Notes: generated from the sequence alone by a model not told the origin. 64,000 bases of DNA from Bin55 sp965203735 (GCA_965203735.1 OZ241909.1:1488001-1552000), one strand, 5' to 3'. Shown: positions 34,068 to 44,084, counted from the first letter of the stretch. Translations and numbers: made by a program.

Positions 34068-35639
34068 TTGGCAAACGACCGTGACAGAGAAATCGAGCTT
34101 GACTCTAAGTCGCTTGGCCAAAGAGGCATAACGGTTGCAGCCCTCACGGGGTCTTCGCGTGTCCTTGGGCTAGCGCGAGATGTTGTCCTCTCTTCGTTTT
34201 TTGGCGCAGGTCTAATTGCAGATGCCTTCTTTGTCGCGTTCCGAATTCCAAACTTCTTCCGTCGTCTGCTAGCCGAAGGGGCATTTTCCCAAGCCTTCAT
34301 ACCGGTTCTCTCGGACTACCAGGAGAAACGCTCGCGCGAAGAATTGGAGGAATTTGTTCGAACAGTAGCGGGGAACTTTGGTGTTGTGCTCACCGCTATA
34401 TGTGTCTTGGGCGTTTTGCTTGCTCCTGTCTTCGTCTTGCTCTTTACATTGGGAGCATGGCAGGGGGACGACAGACACGATCTTGCTTCTGGGCTTCTGC
34501 GCATCATGTTTCCGTACCTGGGATTGATTTCCTTTACCGCTTTTCTAGGTGCAATCCTTAATAGCTTCAATCGTTTTGCGGTTCCCGCATTTACTCCGGT
34601 TCTGCTCAACGTTGCTCTAATCGCTGGTGCACTTGCCGGCTCGCACGTTTTCGACCAACCAGTCTTCGCACTGGCTTGGGCAGTGATTCTTGCCGGAGTG
34701 TTGCAATTTGCATTCCACATGCCATCACTTGCGAGTCTCAGGTTACTGAGATTGCCCAAAATCAATTGGCGATCGGACGGAACAAGAAGAGTCTTGAAGA
34801 TTCTTGGTCCCGCAGTTTACGCAGCCTCCGCGGGGCAAATCAACATATTGGTTGGGACCATACTAGCGTCACAACTCATCGTCGGAAGTGTTTCCTGGTT
34901 GTATTACGCAGACCGATTGATCGAGCTGCCTGTGGGAATGATTGCCATAGCGATTCAAACGGTAATCCTTCCCAATTTATCCAAACTTCACCAACGAGAA
35001 GACATCGGTGGATATCAGGCTAGCCTTGCTTGGGGAGTTCATGTTGGAATCTACGTCGGGGTACCGGCTACGGCGGGTTTGTGTTGCATCTCCGTGCCAC
35101 TGATCGCAACGCTATTCTTTCATGGAGAATTCGATAGTGACGCCGTCTTCAAGGTCTCCTACGCACTACAAGCTTTTGGTATCGGAGTCTTGCCTCTGAT
35201 GCTGGTGCGAATTCTTGCTCCCGGCTACTATGCTCGGCATGACACCGTAACTCCTTTCAAGTACGCGTCAATTAGCGTTGGAATCAACATTCTTGTCAGT
35301 CTAAGCTTGTTCAAATTGATAGGACACGTCGGAATCGCACTGGCGACGAGTATTGCCGCGTTCGCCCAAGCTTTATTACTGTTTAGGGGACTCGTGGGTC
35401 GTGGCGACATCTTGATCGATAAACAGTTAGGAAGGGTGGTGTTGCAATCGGTTATCGCTTGCGTAGGCATGGTGATTGTGTTGCTCACATTGGTTCCAAG
35501 CGACGAGTTCTGGTTAAGTACGACAATATGGGCTCGAGTTGGTTGGCTTGGTCTTCTCATTGCCTCGGGTATGGCGGCTTACTTCTTGATTCTGGTGCTT
35601 GCGGGCGTGCGACCCCGCCATCTGTTAGGTCGTCTGTAG
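34068..35639 (+). CDS. murJ: lipid II flippase MurJ
   Basis: 523 residues, 14 predicted membrane segments, MATE/MOP fold. The conserved SRVLGLARDVVLSSFFGAG near the N-terminus and the loop RRLLAEGAFSQAFIPVLSDY with functional Arg residues identify MurJ, which moves lipid II across the inner membrane. The start used is TTG at 34068; no ATG or GTG fits better in this frame. ribF follows 9 bp later, so the two are co-transcribed, the usual order near rpsT. Confidence 0.95.
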   Translation: MANDRDREIELDSKSLGQRGITVAALTGSSRVLGLARDVVLSSFFGAGLIADAFFVAFRIPNFFRRLLAEGAFSQAFIPVLSDYQEKRSREELEEFVRTVAGNFGVVLTAICVLGVLLAPVFVLLFTLGAWQGDDRHDLASGLLRIMFPYLGLISFTAFLGAILNSFNRFAVPAFTPVLLNVALIAGALAGSHVFDQPVFALAWAVILAGVLQFAFHMPSLASLRLLRLPKINWRSDGTRRVLKILGPAVYAASAGQINILVGTILASQLIVGSVSWLYYADRLIELPVGMIAIAIQTVILPNLSKLHQREDIGGYQASLAWGVHVGIYVGVPATAGLCCISVPLIATLFFHGEFDSDAVFKVSYALQAFGIGVLPLMLVRILAPGYYARHDTVTPFKYASISVGINILVSLSLFKLIGHVGIALATSIAAFAQALLLFRGLVGRGDILIDKQLGRVVLQSVIACVGMVIVLLTLVPSDEFWLSTTIWARVGWLGLLIASGMAAYFLILVLAGVRPRHLLGRL

Positions 35640-35648
35640 AATCTCGAA

Positions 35649-36599
35649 ATGGAAATCATTCGTGGATTGCACAACATCCGAGAACGGCACCAGGGATGTG
35701 TTAGCACCATCGGGACCTTTGATGGTGTGCACCTTGGACACAAGCAACTTCTCGCGTCCACGCGTGCACGAGCTTCCGAATTCAACACGCGTAGCCTTTT
35801 AGTCACCTTCGAACCACAACCGAGGGAATATTTTCGCGGGACACTTGTACCTGCCCGCCTCACTAGGTTTAGGGAAAAGATGGCCTTGTTCAAACAAGAG
35901 GCCATTGATCAAGTACTTTGCATTCCGTTCAATGAACGCACACGGAGTATTCAGGCACAAACTGTTGTTGATGAGTTTTTTGTGCGTATGCTCGCTGTAC
36001 GTCAATTGGTTGTAGGAGATGACTTTCGTTTTGGCTCTAACGCTGAAGGAAATTTCGACATGCTGCAAACAGCTGGCGAGAAACATGGATTTGGAGTCGA
36101 TCAAATTCCGACGTTGCAATTGGATGGCCAAAGGGTCTCGAGCACACTAATTAGAGAAGCTCTTGCTAGTGGTGACTTCACGTTGGCCCGCAGACTCCTG
36201 GGTCATAGCTACTTCATGATGGGGTCAGTTGTCAAAGGAAGACAGATCGGCAAGACGCTGGGGGTCCCAACCGCCAATATTCGATTGCAACGATACCGTA
36301 GCGCAGTTGAAGGAATCTTTGCCGTCACAGTCGAAGGACTTGACAAAGACTACCTGGGATCGGCCTACGTCGGCACGCGGCCCACCATTCAAGGCAACGA
36401 CCCACTACTTGAAGTGCATATCTTCGATTTTGACGGCGACCTCTACGGTGCACGTCTCAAGATTACATTTCACCGGAAATTTCGAAGCGATGAAGCATTC
36501 GAGTCAATAGAGGACCTTCAGGCACAAATGTTTCGAGATCTCGAAAATATTCGAAATTGGTTTGCCTCTCAGGACGAATTGAGGACGGTATCGGTTTGA
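35649..36599 (+). CDS. ribF: bifunctional riboflavin kinase/FAD synthetase
   Basis: 316 residues. The N-terminal nucleotidyl transferase domain has TIGTFDGVHLGHKQLL and the later ISSTLIREAL-like VSSTLIREAL; the C-terminal flavokinase domain has VVKGRQIGKTLGVPTANI. It makes FMN and FAD from riboflavin in the cytoplasm. It overlaps the start of lspA by 4 bp (TTGA). Confidence 0.95.
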   Translation: MEIIRGLHNIRERHQGCVSTIGTFDGVHLGHKQLLASTRARASEFNTRSLLVTFEPQPREYFRGTLVPARLTRFREKMALFKQEAIDQVLCIPFNERTRSIQAQTVVDEFFVRMLAVRQLVVGDDFRFGSNAEGNFDMLQTAGEKHGFGVDQIPTLQLDGQRVSSTLIREALASGDFTLARRLLGHSYFMMGSVVKGRQIGKTLGVPTANIRLQRYRSAVEGIFAVTVEGLDKDYLGSAYVGTRPTIQGNDPLLEVHIFDFDGDLYGARLKITFHRKFRSDEAFESIEDLQAQMFRDLENIRNWFASQDELRTVSV

Positions 36600-37162
36600 G
36601 CAATAAGAAGTTGCGATCTTGGATGGCGAAGTTCCGGCCTTGGATGGAGGAGTTGTTGTCTTCGATTGTGAAATCCCTGCCTTGGTTTGCGTTGAGTGCA
36701 GTGATCATAGTGGCCGACCAGGTATCCAAGGCTGTCGCCGTCGACATGCTCTCGTTTTCGCCGACACAGATTCTTCCCTTTCTCTCGTTAACGCTGGCTT
36801 GCAATACTGGTGCAGCATTTAGCATTCTTGAAGGCTACGGCGAGGTCTTGGCGATACTAGGGATCCTAATGGCTGGATTCTTTACTTACGCAATTGTTCG
36901 TTTGCCGGAAAACCGCCGGATGGAAGCTTCTGCCTTTTGCCTAATTCTTGCGGGTGCTGTGGGTAATGTAATAGATAGATTGATGCGCGGATGCGTCGTT
37001 GATTTTGTTCACTTGCATCACGGCGGATGGAGTTTTCCGATCTTCAATCTCGCAGATTCCGCGATCACTATTGGGGCAGGACTCTGGATTTTGTCTCTAT
37101 TCCTTAGCCGCGAATCAGCAAAGTCCCATCAGTCGGGCCAAAAGACTCCAGACGAGACCTAG
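36596..37162 (+). CDS. lspA: lipoprotein signal peptidase (signal peptidase II)
   Basis: About 188 residues, four membrane segments. The motifs are VADQVSKA, NTGAAFSIL, GNVIDRLMRG (first catalytic Asp) and FNLADSAI (second catalytic Asp). It removes the signal peptide of lipoproteins in the inner membrane. I chose TTG 36596 because it overlaps the ribF stop and follows GAGGAC; an in-frame ATG further upstream lies inside ribF, and an ATG at 36623 is another option. Confidence 0.93.
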   Translation: MSNKKLRSWMAKFRPWMEELLSSIVKSLPWFALSAVIIVADQVSKAVAVDMLSFSPTQILPFLSLTLACNTGAAFSILEGYGEVLAILGILMAGFFTYAIVRLPENRRMEASAFCLILAGAVGNVIDRLMRGCVVDFVHLHHGGWSFPIFNLADSAITIGAGLWILSLFLSRESAKSHQSGQKTPDET

Positions 37163-37166
37163 AGCT

Positions 37167-38126
37167 CTAATTGTTGCTGCGTGCCGCCACTTCAGGCGGT
37201 AGGGGAACATCCAATTTAGGTGGTGTGAGCTTCTCGCTTCGTGCTCTCTTTGGTCGGTCAAGTATGCCGAACGAAATGGTATTCAGGAGACTTCGGTCTC
37301 GACTGCGAATCCGAGGCTTCAGGACTAAATTGCCGTCTTCGTCAAATCCTGAGAAGTCCGGAAAGTTCACTGCAAGGACTTCGAGTGCATCACCTGCAGC
37401 GTGGGGCAAACCGAGACGATGGTTTGCTTCTACAAGCACAGCCAAAGCACGTGGAACCGCCGCAGAATTAGGAAAGTTCTCCACTACCGTTCTAGCACGA
37501 TTCACAGCTGATACCCATGCATCGCGCTGAAGATAGAACAAAGCAACATTTAGTTCAGATTCAGCAAGGACGTTGCGCAAGTAAATCATTCGAAGTTGGG
37601 CGTCCTTCGCATACAGACTGTCAGGATAGCCGGAAAGAAAGGTCTCGAAATCCGCGAAAGCTTGGCGGGCACTGGACACGTCGCGCAATGGTTCTGGAGT
37701 TCCCAGAAGCCTATCGAAAAATCCCCTATCCCTTTGATAGCTGGATAGTCCCTTCATGTAATAGGCATAGTCAGCATTTCGATGCTGGGGGTGTAGGTTG
37801 ATAAATCGGTCACAAGCTACGATGGCGCTATCGAAATCCGTTCGCATGAAATTTGCATAGATCAATTCAAGCTGGGCTTGTTCGGCATACCTTCCAAACG
37901 GAAAATGAGATTCAAGCATTCCCAGTCGATCAATCGCGTCGATGTAGTTGCCAGCCAGCAAGCTAGTTTGTGCATGTTCGTACAAAATGCGTTCCGACAC
38001 ATCATCTTCGTCTTCCTCACCGTCAACAGACGATCTGGACGCAAAAGGGTTGAGTATGCAGCCTTGCAACAGCCCAAAAACAAGTAGCAATGTAAGGGTG
38101 TTTCGCAATGCGTGACGTTGATTCAT
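37167..38126 (-). CDS. bamD: outer membrane assembly lipoprotein BamD
   Basis: 319 residues, lipoprotein signal with Cys23 in GLLQGCILNPF. The mature part has five TPR-like repeats, for example LEFHFPFGRYAEQAQLEL-type LESHFPFGRYAEQAQLE and FINLHPQHRNADYAYYMKGL, both typical of BamD/ComL. It is an essential part of the BAM complex that inserts outer membrane barrels. Divergent from rluD with only 35 bp between, as often seen. A longer C-terminal tail than in E. coli is present. Confidence 0.95.
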   Translation of the reverse strand: MNQRHALRNTLTLLLVFGLLQGCILNPFASRSSVDGEEDEDDVSERILYEHAQTSLLAGNYIDAIDRLGMLESHFPFGRYAEQAQLELIYANFMRTDFDSAIVACDRFINLHPQHRNADYAYYMKGLSSYQRDRGFFDRLLGTPEPLRDVSSARQAFADFETFLSGYPDSLYAKDAQLRMIYLRNVLAESELNVALFYLQRDAWVSAVNRARTVVENFPNSAAVPRALAVLVEANHRLGLPHAAGDALEVLAVNFPDFSGFDEDGNLVLKPRIRSRDRSLLNTISFGILDRPKRARSEKLTPPKLDVPLPPEVAARSNN

Positions 38127-38161
38127 AATTCTTCAGCTATTTTAGTAGTACAACTGACTCA

Positions 38162-39133
38162 GTGAGCACCGATCCTTTCACAGCCGACCTTCAGATTCCT
38201 GTGTCGTATAAGGGACAGAGGATAGATCGAGTACTGGCCGAGCTATTGGATGACGCATCGCGGTCCGAAATCAAGAACTGGATTCTGTCTGGTTCGATAA
38301 CCGTTAACCAGTGCATTAGAAGACCTTCGTATCGCGTCAAAGGCAATGAATCGGTTTCTGTTAGAGCGCATCGTGCCAATGTATTGGATTGGGACAGCCA
38401 ACAGAACGTAGAGTTCCATGTCGTATTCGAGGACGAGCACGTTCTGGTCATTGACAAGCCCCCGGGTGTTGTAGTTCATCCGGGTGCTGGAAATCCCGAT
38501 GGAACGCTGGTCAATGGATTGATTGCACATCGTCCGGATCTTGCTCAGCTACCCAGAGCGGGAATTGTTCACCGACTAGACAAGGACACGTCCGGTCTCC
38601 TAATCGTTGCGACCAATCGGCATTCCGTAGAGTTCTTGGTAGACGCAATATCCAATCGTCGCGTAGTGCGAGAATATTTGTGCGTCGTTGAAGGCATGAT
38701 GGATACCGTTCACCGAACCGATCTTAGGATTGGTAGACACCCGGTTCATCGGACTCGGAATCAAGTTCGCGAAGATGGGCGTGAAGCCCTGACAACCTTC
38801 GTACCTTTGGAGTCGTTTAGACTGCACACGGTGGCCAATGCCAAACTTGGAACGGGCCGAACGCACCAAATTCGAGTACATGCCGAAGCCATTCGTTTCC
38901 CCATTGTGGGCGACCAAACCTACGGTGCGCGAGGAGTCCTTCCGAAGACTCCCTCGAACCAACTCGTCCAAATAGTGAGAAATTTTCCACGTCAAGCACT
39001 GCACGCTTCGGACATTGAATTTGTACATCCTTCAAGTGGAGAAGTCACCCGTTTTCATAGCGAAACACCGAAAGATATGCAGTTACTCCTCGATGTGCTG
39101 CGCGAAGACCGAGACAGCTTTCTTGACTCTTAG
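38162..39133 (+). CDS. rluD: 23S rRNA pseudouridine synthase RluD
   Basis: 323 residues from a GTG start. An S4 RNA-binding domain (about 18-80) precedes the RluA-type catalytic domain with HRLDKDTSGLL (catalytic Asp140) and TGRTHQIRVH. RluD modifies uridines 1911, 1915 and 1917 in E. coli helix 69. Divergence from bamD supports RluD rather than RluA/RluC. Confidence 0.93.
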   Translation: MSTDPFTADLQIPVSYKGQRIDRVLAELLDDASRSEIKNWILSGSITVNQCIRRPSYRVKGNESVSVRAHRANVLDWDSQQNVEFHVVFEDEHVLVIDKPPGVVVHPGAGNPDGTLVNGLIAHRPDLAQLPRAGIVHRLDKDTSGLLIVATNRHSVEFLVDAISNRRVVREYLCVVEGMMDTVHRTDLRIGRHPVHRTRNQVREDGREALTTFVPLESFRLHTVANAKLGTGRTHQIRVHAEAIRFPIVGDQTYGARGVLPKTPSNQLVQIVRNFPRQALHASDIEFVHPSSGEVTRFHSETPKDMQLLLDVLREDRDSFLDS

Positions 39134-39187
39134 TAGCAATTCCTAAACAATAGTGCACTCTTTACCGAAGGGTTGAATGGCTGGCCC

Positions 39188-40933
39188 ATGACAGAAATGC
39201 TGTCAGGCGGCGAGATGCTCATCCGTGCATTGCACGAGGAAGGTGTCGAGTACATATTCGGCTACCCCGGCGGTGCCGCTCTTCACATTTACGACGCTAT
39301 CTTCAAGCAGCAGGCAATTGAGCACATTCTTGTGCGCCACGAACAAGCTGCCACTCACATGGCAGATGGCTATGCGAGATCCACAGGCCGACCTGGCGTA
39401 GTGTTGGTTACGTCAGGCCCGGGTGCAACGAATGCCATTACGGGAATTGCAACCGCTTACATGGATTCAATTCCAATGGTCGTGATCTCAGGCCAAGTTC
39501 CCCATGATGTGATTGGGACGGACGCTTTTCAAGAGACCGACATGATTGGTGTGTCTCGGCCGGTCGTCAAGCACAGCTACCTTGTGGAAGAAGCGGCTCG
39601 CATACCCCACATTGTCAAAGAAGCCATATACATTGCCACGTCAGGTCGTCCCGGACCGGTAGTGATCGACATACCAAAAGACACTACAGACCCCAACGAA
39701 TTGTTCGAGTACAACTTGCCTGCTACCGTGGAACTTCGATCCTATAAACCTGCAATAAAAGGCCATGTCGGTCAGGTTCGGAAAGCTGTTCGTGCCCTAT
39801 TGGACTGCAAGCGTCCTGTTATCTATGTCGGAGGAGGAGTCGTGCAGGGAAACGCTGCACCTGAACTATGCTCCTTGGCATACAAGCTCAACTATCCCGT
39901 TACCAACACGTTGATGGGTTTGGGCGCATTTCCAGGCGGCGACAGGCAATTTCTCGGTATGTTGGGAATGCATGGAACGTACGTCGCCAACAACGCAATG
40001 CATCATGCCGATCTCATCTTGGCAGTGGGTTCGCGCTTCGATGATCGTGTAACCAACAACCCATCTAAATTTTGTCCTGATGCGACCATCGTTCACATCG
40101 ATGTAGATCCCGCCTCGATCTCTAAAGTAATTCCCGCCGACATTCCCATAGTCGGGCAGTGCAAACCTGTGCTCAACCAAATGTTGAGCAAACTGGACGA
40201 GGAACTCAATGGTAGAGAAATCGACCGTGAGCCAATTGATGCGTGGTGGGAACAGATCGACTCTTGGCGTGAGAGTTTTGGACTCGATCACGATATGTAC
40301 AAGACCGAATCTGATTCTGGCAAGTTGCTGCCTCAGCAAGTTATTCAGGTCGTGTATCAAGCAACAGACGGCAAAGCGTTTGTAACTAGCGACGTCGGAC
40401 AGCATCAAATGTTTGCTGCGCAATACTATAAGTTTGAAGAACCTCGCCAATGGATAAATTCGGGGGGACTGGGTACGATGGGTTTCGGTTTGCCCTCGGC
40501 GATGGGAGTTCAGTTTGCTCATCCACACTCGACAGTGGTCTGCATAACGGGTGAGGGCAGTTTCATGATGAACATGCAGGAGTTGTCTACTTGCTCTCAG
40601 TATTCATTACCCATCAAGATCGTTAACTTGAACAATCAAGCACTGGGCATGGTCAAACAGTGGCAAGACATGCAGTATGGCGGTAGGCATTCGCACAGTA
40701 CCTACGCCGACTCACTTCCTGACTTTGTTGACTTGATCAATGCATTTGGCCATGTGGGAATACGCGCCGAGACACTTAGAGAACTTGAGGAAGCAGTTAG
40801 TCTGGCATTCAGTGACAAGCACAAGTCGGACCTTGTGTTCATAGATGCGCTCATTGATCCGGATGAGCACATCTACCCCATGTTCGTCCGCGGAGGTGCA
40901 GTCAACGAAATGGTCTTGAACAAGCACGATTAG
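39188..40933 (+). CDS. ilvI: acetolactate synthase large subunit
   Basis: About 581 residues, thiamine-diphosphate enzyme. It has EYIFGYPGGAALHIYDA with the catalytic Glu in LVRHEQAATHMADGYAR, and the TPP motif GEGSFMMNMQEL...NLNN. It makes acetolactate or acetohydroxybutyrate for Val, Leu and Ile. I prefer ATG 39188 (MTEMLSGGEM) over an in-frame TTG at 39173. It lies 2 bp ahead of the small subunit. No leader peptide is seen in the 54 bp before it. Confidence 0.95.
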   Translation: MTEMLSGGEMLIRALHEEGVEYIFGYPGGAALHIYDAIFKQQAIEHILVRHEQAATHMADGYARSTGRPGVVLVTSGPGATNAITGIATAYMDSIPMVVISGQVPHDVIGTDAFQETDMIGVSRPVVKHSYLVEEAARIPHIVKEAIYIATSGRPGPVVIDIPKDTTDPNELFEYNLPATVELRSYKPAIKGHVGQVRKAVRALLDCKRPVIYVGGGVVQGNAAPELCSLAYKLNYPVTNTLMGLGAFPGGDRQFLGMLGMHGTYVANNAMHHADLILAVGSRFDDRVTNNPSKFCPDATIVHIDVDPASISKVIPADIPIVGQCKPVLNQMLSKLDEELNGREIDREPIDAWWEQIDSWRESFGLDHDMYKTESDSGKLLPQQVIQVVYQATDGKAFVTSDVGQHQMFAAQYYKFEEPRQWINSGGLGTMGFGLPSAMGVQFAHPHSTVVCITGEGSFMMNMQELSTCSQYSLPIKIVNLNNQALGMVKQWQDMQYGGRHSHSTYADSLPDFVDLINAFGHVGIRAETLRELEEAVSLAFSDKHKSDLVFIDALIDPDEHIYPMFVRGGAVNEMVLNKHD

Positions 40934-40935
40934 TC

Positions 40936-41427
40936 ATGCGGCACCTTCTATCTGTATTGTTGGAAAACGAAGCCGGTGCACTATCGCGCGTGATCGGCCT
41001 CTTTGCGCAGAGAGACTTCAATATTGAGACTCTTACGGCCGCACCCACAGAAGACGAGACCCTCTCGAGACTCACCTTGGTGACGACCGGGGATGACCGA
41101 ACGATTGAACAAATCACCAAGCATCTCAATCGGCTCATTGAGGTCGTAAAGGTGATCGATCTCACCGACAACGAACACATCGAGCGTGAGCTCATGTTGG
41201 TTAAGGTTCGAGCCGAAGCGGACGCTCGAACTGAAGTGAAGCGTACTTGCGACATTTTTCGCGGGCAGATTGTTGACGTAACTGTAAATACGTACACAGT
41301 TCAGTTGATTGGTCCAACCGACAAGCTCTTGGCGTTTATTGACGCGATCGGAACTTCAAGGATTCTTGAAGTAGTGCGGTCAGGAGTTTCAGGAATTAGT
41401 CGAGGTACGAAAGTACTGAGTGTGTAG
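40936..41427 (+). CDS. ilvH: acetolactate synthase small (regulatory) subunit
   Basis: 163 residues, exactly the length of E. coli IlvH. The ACT domain starts MRHLLSVLLENEAGALSRVI, which binds valine for feedback control; the C-terminal ferredoxin-like domain follows. It partners with the upstream large subunit. Confidence 0.96.
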   Translation: MRHLLSVLLENEAGALSRVIGLFAQRDFNIETLTAAPTEDETLSRLTLVTTGDDRTIEQITKHLNRLIEVVKVIDLTDNEHIERELMLVKVRAEADARTEVKRTCDIFRGQIVDVTVNTYTVQLIGPTDKLLAFIDAIGTSRILEVVRSGVSGISRGTKVLSV

Positions 41428-41449
41428 GCAAGGGAGTACGAGGAGCTAT

Positions 41450-42469
41450 ATGCAGGTTTACTACGACAAAGATGCCGATCTCTCGGTAATCCAAAACATG
41501 AACGTCGTTGTTGTGGGATATGGCTCTCAAGGTCACGCCCACGCAAACAATCTCCGAGACAGTGGCGTTGAGGATCTGACTGTAGGGTTGAGATCGGGAT
41601 CTGGCTCAGCGGAGAAAGCGACACAGGCTGACTTTAGGGTCGAATCTGTCTCGGACGCAGTGAAGAGAGCAGACTTTGTGATGATCTTGGTGCCCGACGA
41701 GAATCAACGGGACCTCTATCGATTGCAAATCGAGCCTAATTTGCGCGAAGGAGCGACGGTAGCGTTCGCCCACGGATTCAACATTCACTTTGAGCTCATT
41801 GAACCCCGTGCGGACCTCGATGTTCTCATGGTTGCCCCGAAGGGACCCGGTCACACTGTGCGAGCTCTCTATGAAGAAGGGGGTGGGGTACCTGCGTTAA
41901 TCGCCGTTGCGCAAGATGCTTCCGGTAGAGCGAAAGAGACTGCACTTTCCTACGCAATGGCTATCGGTGCAGGACGTGCAGCAATTATTGAGACTTCGTT
42001 TCGAGAAGAGACGGAGACTGACCTTTTCGGAGAGCAAGCAGTTCTTTGTGGTGGTGCGGCAGCGTTAGTTCAAGCTGGCTATGAGACTTTGACCGAAGCT
42101 GGGTACTCTCCAGAAATGGCTTACTTTGAGTGCCTCCATGAACTAAAGCTGATCGTAGATTTTTTCTACGAGGGAGGTATTTCCAATATGTGGTATACGG
42201 TGTCCAATACGGCGGAGTACGGTGGCCTAACTCGAGGATCGAGAATCATCACTGAGGAAACTAGACAAGAAATGAAGCGGATCCTCAAAGAGATTCAAAC
42301 AGGTCAGTTCGCTAGAGAGTTTGTTGCAGAAAACCAGGCCGGTGCTACCACAATACGAGCGATGCGGAGGCTGAGCAAAAATCATCCTATCGAACAAGTT
42401 GGTTCAAGGTTGCGCGGCATGATGCCGTGGATTGAAGCAAACAAGCTCGTTGACAAAGCTCGAAATTAG
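41450..42469 (+). CDS. ilvC: ketol-acid reductoisomerase (class I)
   Basis: 339 residues from ATG 41450 with AGGAG just upstream; an earlier in-frame ATG overlaps ilvH and has no site. The Rossmann motif is GYGSQGHAHANNLRDSG; MVAPKGPGHTVR and FSGEQ-like LFGEQAVLCGG are conserved, and DLFGEQ holds metal ligands. Class I length. It is the last gene of ilvI-ilvH-ilvC, which covers two successive steps of branched-chain synthesis. Confidence 0.97.
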   Translation: MQVYYDKDADLSVIQNMNVVVVGYGSQGHAHANNLRDSGVEDLTVGLRSGSGSAEKATQADFRVESVSDAVKRADFVMILVPDENQRDLYRLQIEPNLREGATVAFAHGFNIHFELIEPRADLDVLMVAPKGPGHTVRALYEEGGGVPALIAVAQDASGRAKETALSYAMAIGAGRAAIIETSFREETETDLFGEQAVLCGGAAALVQAGYETLTEAGYSPEMAYFECLHELKLIVDFFYEGGISNMWYTVSNTAEYGGLTRGSRIITEETRQEMKRILKEIQTGQFAREFVAENQAGATTIRAMRRLSKNHPIEQVGSRLRGMMPWIEANKLVDKARN

Positions 42470-42779
42470 GACTAGCGCAACGCGAACCCGAACCATAGAG
42501 TCGCAGAAAGGCTTATGTGGTCGTGACGAGCCGCATGAGTTTGCCACTAGCGAATCACTAGTCACTTCAAAGTCACACTCGAGCCCGTTCACCTAGTGTG
42601 AAATCAACCACGCCAGCGTGCGATTGAAACCACGAGTAACTTGAACGCATCTATTTAGTGTCTTAAACGAAAGTTGAGTCGTGCCCTTCGTGGTTAGACG
42701 TGGCGAGTATTCATCCGCTCGTACAGTCGTAGCAATTTGGGCTCATCGGACTCGACGGTCAACAACGCGGGAACTGATT
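42470..42779. other. gene-free spacer after ilvC
   Basis: 310 bp. A weak 7-bp hairpin (TCACACT...AGTGTGA, about 42571-42601) lacks a T-run. I see no clear terminator or promoter boxes. Confidence 0.4.
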
Positions 42780-43310
42780 ATGAAACGGAATGTACTAGCA
42801 AGCCTTGTTGTGAGTTCTTTGGCATTCGTATTGCTCACTGGAATGTTCAAACCGGGCGCAACTGTGACAAACGCCCCCTACGGATGCAAATACACTTCGC
42901 ATCGAGTTGCAATTGATTTGGAAACAGGAGAAGAGATCGAGGTCTCGTCGGACGAACTGAGGACCATGCCCCACCAAGTTGTGGCAGAAAAATCCACTTC
43001 CGGGGACTTCTATATAAGCCATCAGTCCATTTGGAGCTGCGCGTTCTACTACATGGATGAGAGGGGGCGTTATCAAAGCCACATTCTTTCACCGGAACTC
43101 GTAGCTGACTCTAGTGACTACGATTTCGACGAGTTAGTGGAGGTTTATTCGTCGTGCATAGATGGACTATTGCCAATGCAAGAAGGTAAGAGAGGAAAGC
43201 CAGTTCTGTCGGCATCAGGCCTCGAGCAGGGCGAAGTGAAACTAGAAGGGGTCTCGTGCTTGGGTCTTGAAGGGTATGGCGACTATAACGACGGATCGAA
43301 TTCCGAGTAA
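42780..43310 (+). CDS. secreted protein of unknown function
   Basis: 176 residues from ATG 42780 (MKRNVLASLVVSSLAFVLL), a good signal peptide ending near residue 30; an upstream in-frame ATG at 42681 would bury it. The mature part is acidic with four Cys (PYGCKYT, WSCAFYY, YSSCIDG, VSCLGLEG), possibly two disulfides. I do not recognise the family. It stands alone between ilvC and the opposing GPP34 gene. Confidence 0.6.
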   Translation: MKRNVLASLVVSSLAFVLLTGMFKPGATVTNAPYGCKYTSHRVAIDLETGEEIEVSSDELRTMPHQVVAEKSTSGDFYISHQSIWSCAFYYMDERGRYQSHILSPELVADSSDYDFDELVEVYSSCIDGLLPMQEGKRGKPVLSASGLEQGEVKLEGVSCLGLEGYGDYNDGSNSE

Positions 43311-43430
43311 GTACAAGAGTGGAGTCTTTGTGACTGCAACAGTCCTAAGATGGAGCCATGACACGAGATCGGCGGTGACTTAGGTCAAGAGTCTGTCTTA
43401 TGTTGGCTCGATTTCCCGGGGAATAAGCCT

Positions 43431-44084
43431 CTATGCTGACATTGCTATAGAGATTTCAATATCCCAAATCGCAGTTGCAACAGTCTGTCCAATGAGATCA
43501 AGCTTTCGCACAGTGTCGATGCGGTCGGCAACAGAGTCCAATTGCTTTCTTGGCAGAATCTCGTTGAGGATGCCCGAGGCGTGTGCTAGACAGAGCAGTA
43601 TTACGTCGCGCGGAGAGGGGATCGCATCGGAAAACAAAACTTCCAAGAGCCGAAGCTTTGTCTCTTTTTCGACTGTTCCATCGACTACGGGGTATCGTCT
43701 GGAGCGAAAAACCCAAAGTACTCGTTCATCCACTTGTTCCACAATTCCTCGACTAGTAAGTCCTTGAAGTGCTTCTTCGCGAATTTCCTCGGCGCGCTCA
43801 GCGGTCCGTTCGACCCAATAGCGGATGTTGTGCTCTTCGGATGAAGAAGCAATTTCAGCTAGGACGGCATCCACCGTAGGTTTTCCCAGTGATTCATCCT
43901 TAACGACGTATAACCGATCAAGATCGCTGTCAATTCGTCCTTGCTCGGCAAGTTCCATGAGTACTGCACCGCTCAGCGAATAGCGCCGGGACCATTCGGG
44001 AAGTCGTACAAACGACCCATCGTGATCGTGCAGGAGTAAAAGCATGATTTCTTCAGCAATGCTAAGGTTGGAATTGCCAGCCAT
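43431..44084 (-). CDS. GPP34 (GOLPH3/VPS74-like) family protein
   Basis: 217 residues from ATG 44084 behind GGAAGA. It opens NLSIAEEIMLLLLHDHDGSF, followed by YSLSGAVLMELAEQGRI, DRLYVV and YWVERTAERAEEI, the pattern of the GPP34 family. In eukaryotes GOLPH3 binds PI4P and sorts Golgi enzymes. Bacterial members are best known from actinobacteria and have no defined role. It is mostly helical and cytoplasmic with no signal. It is transcribed toward the secreted-protein gene. Confidence 0.75.
   Translation of the reverse strand: MAGNSNLSIAEEIMLLLLHDHDGSFVRLPEWSRRYSLSGAVLMELAEQGRIDSDLDRLYVVKDESLGKPTVDAVLAEIASSSEEHNIRYWVERTAERAEEIREEALQGLTSRGIVEQVDERVLWVFRSRRYPVVDGTVEKETKLRLLEVLFSDAIPSPRDVILLCLAHASGILNEILPRKQLDSVADRIDTVRKLDLIGQTVATAIWDIEISIAMSA

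Noticed and set aside
39134..39187. Attenuator with leader peptide before ilvI
   Set aside because: The gap is only about 54 bp and has no Val/Leu/Ile-rich ORF or terminator pair.
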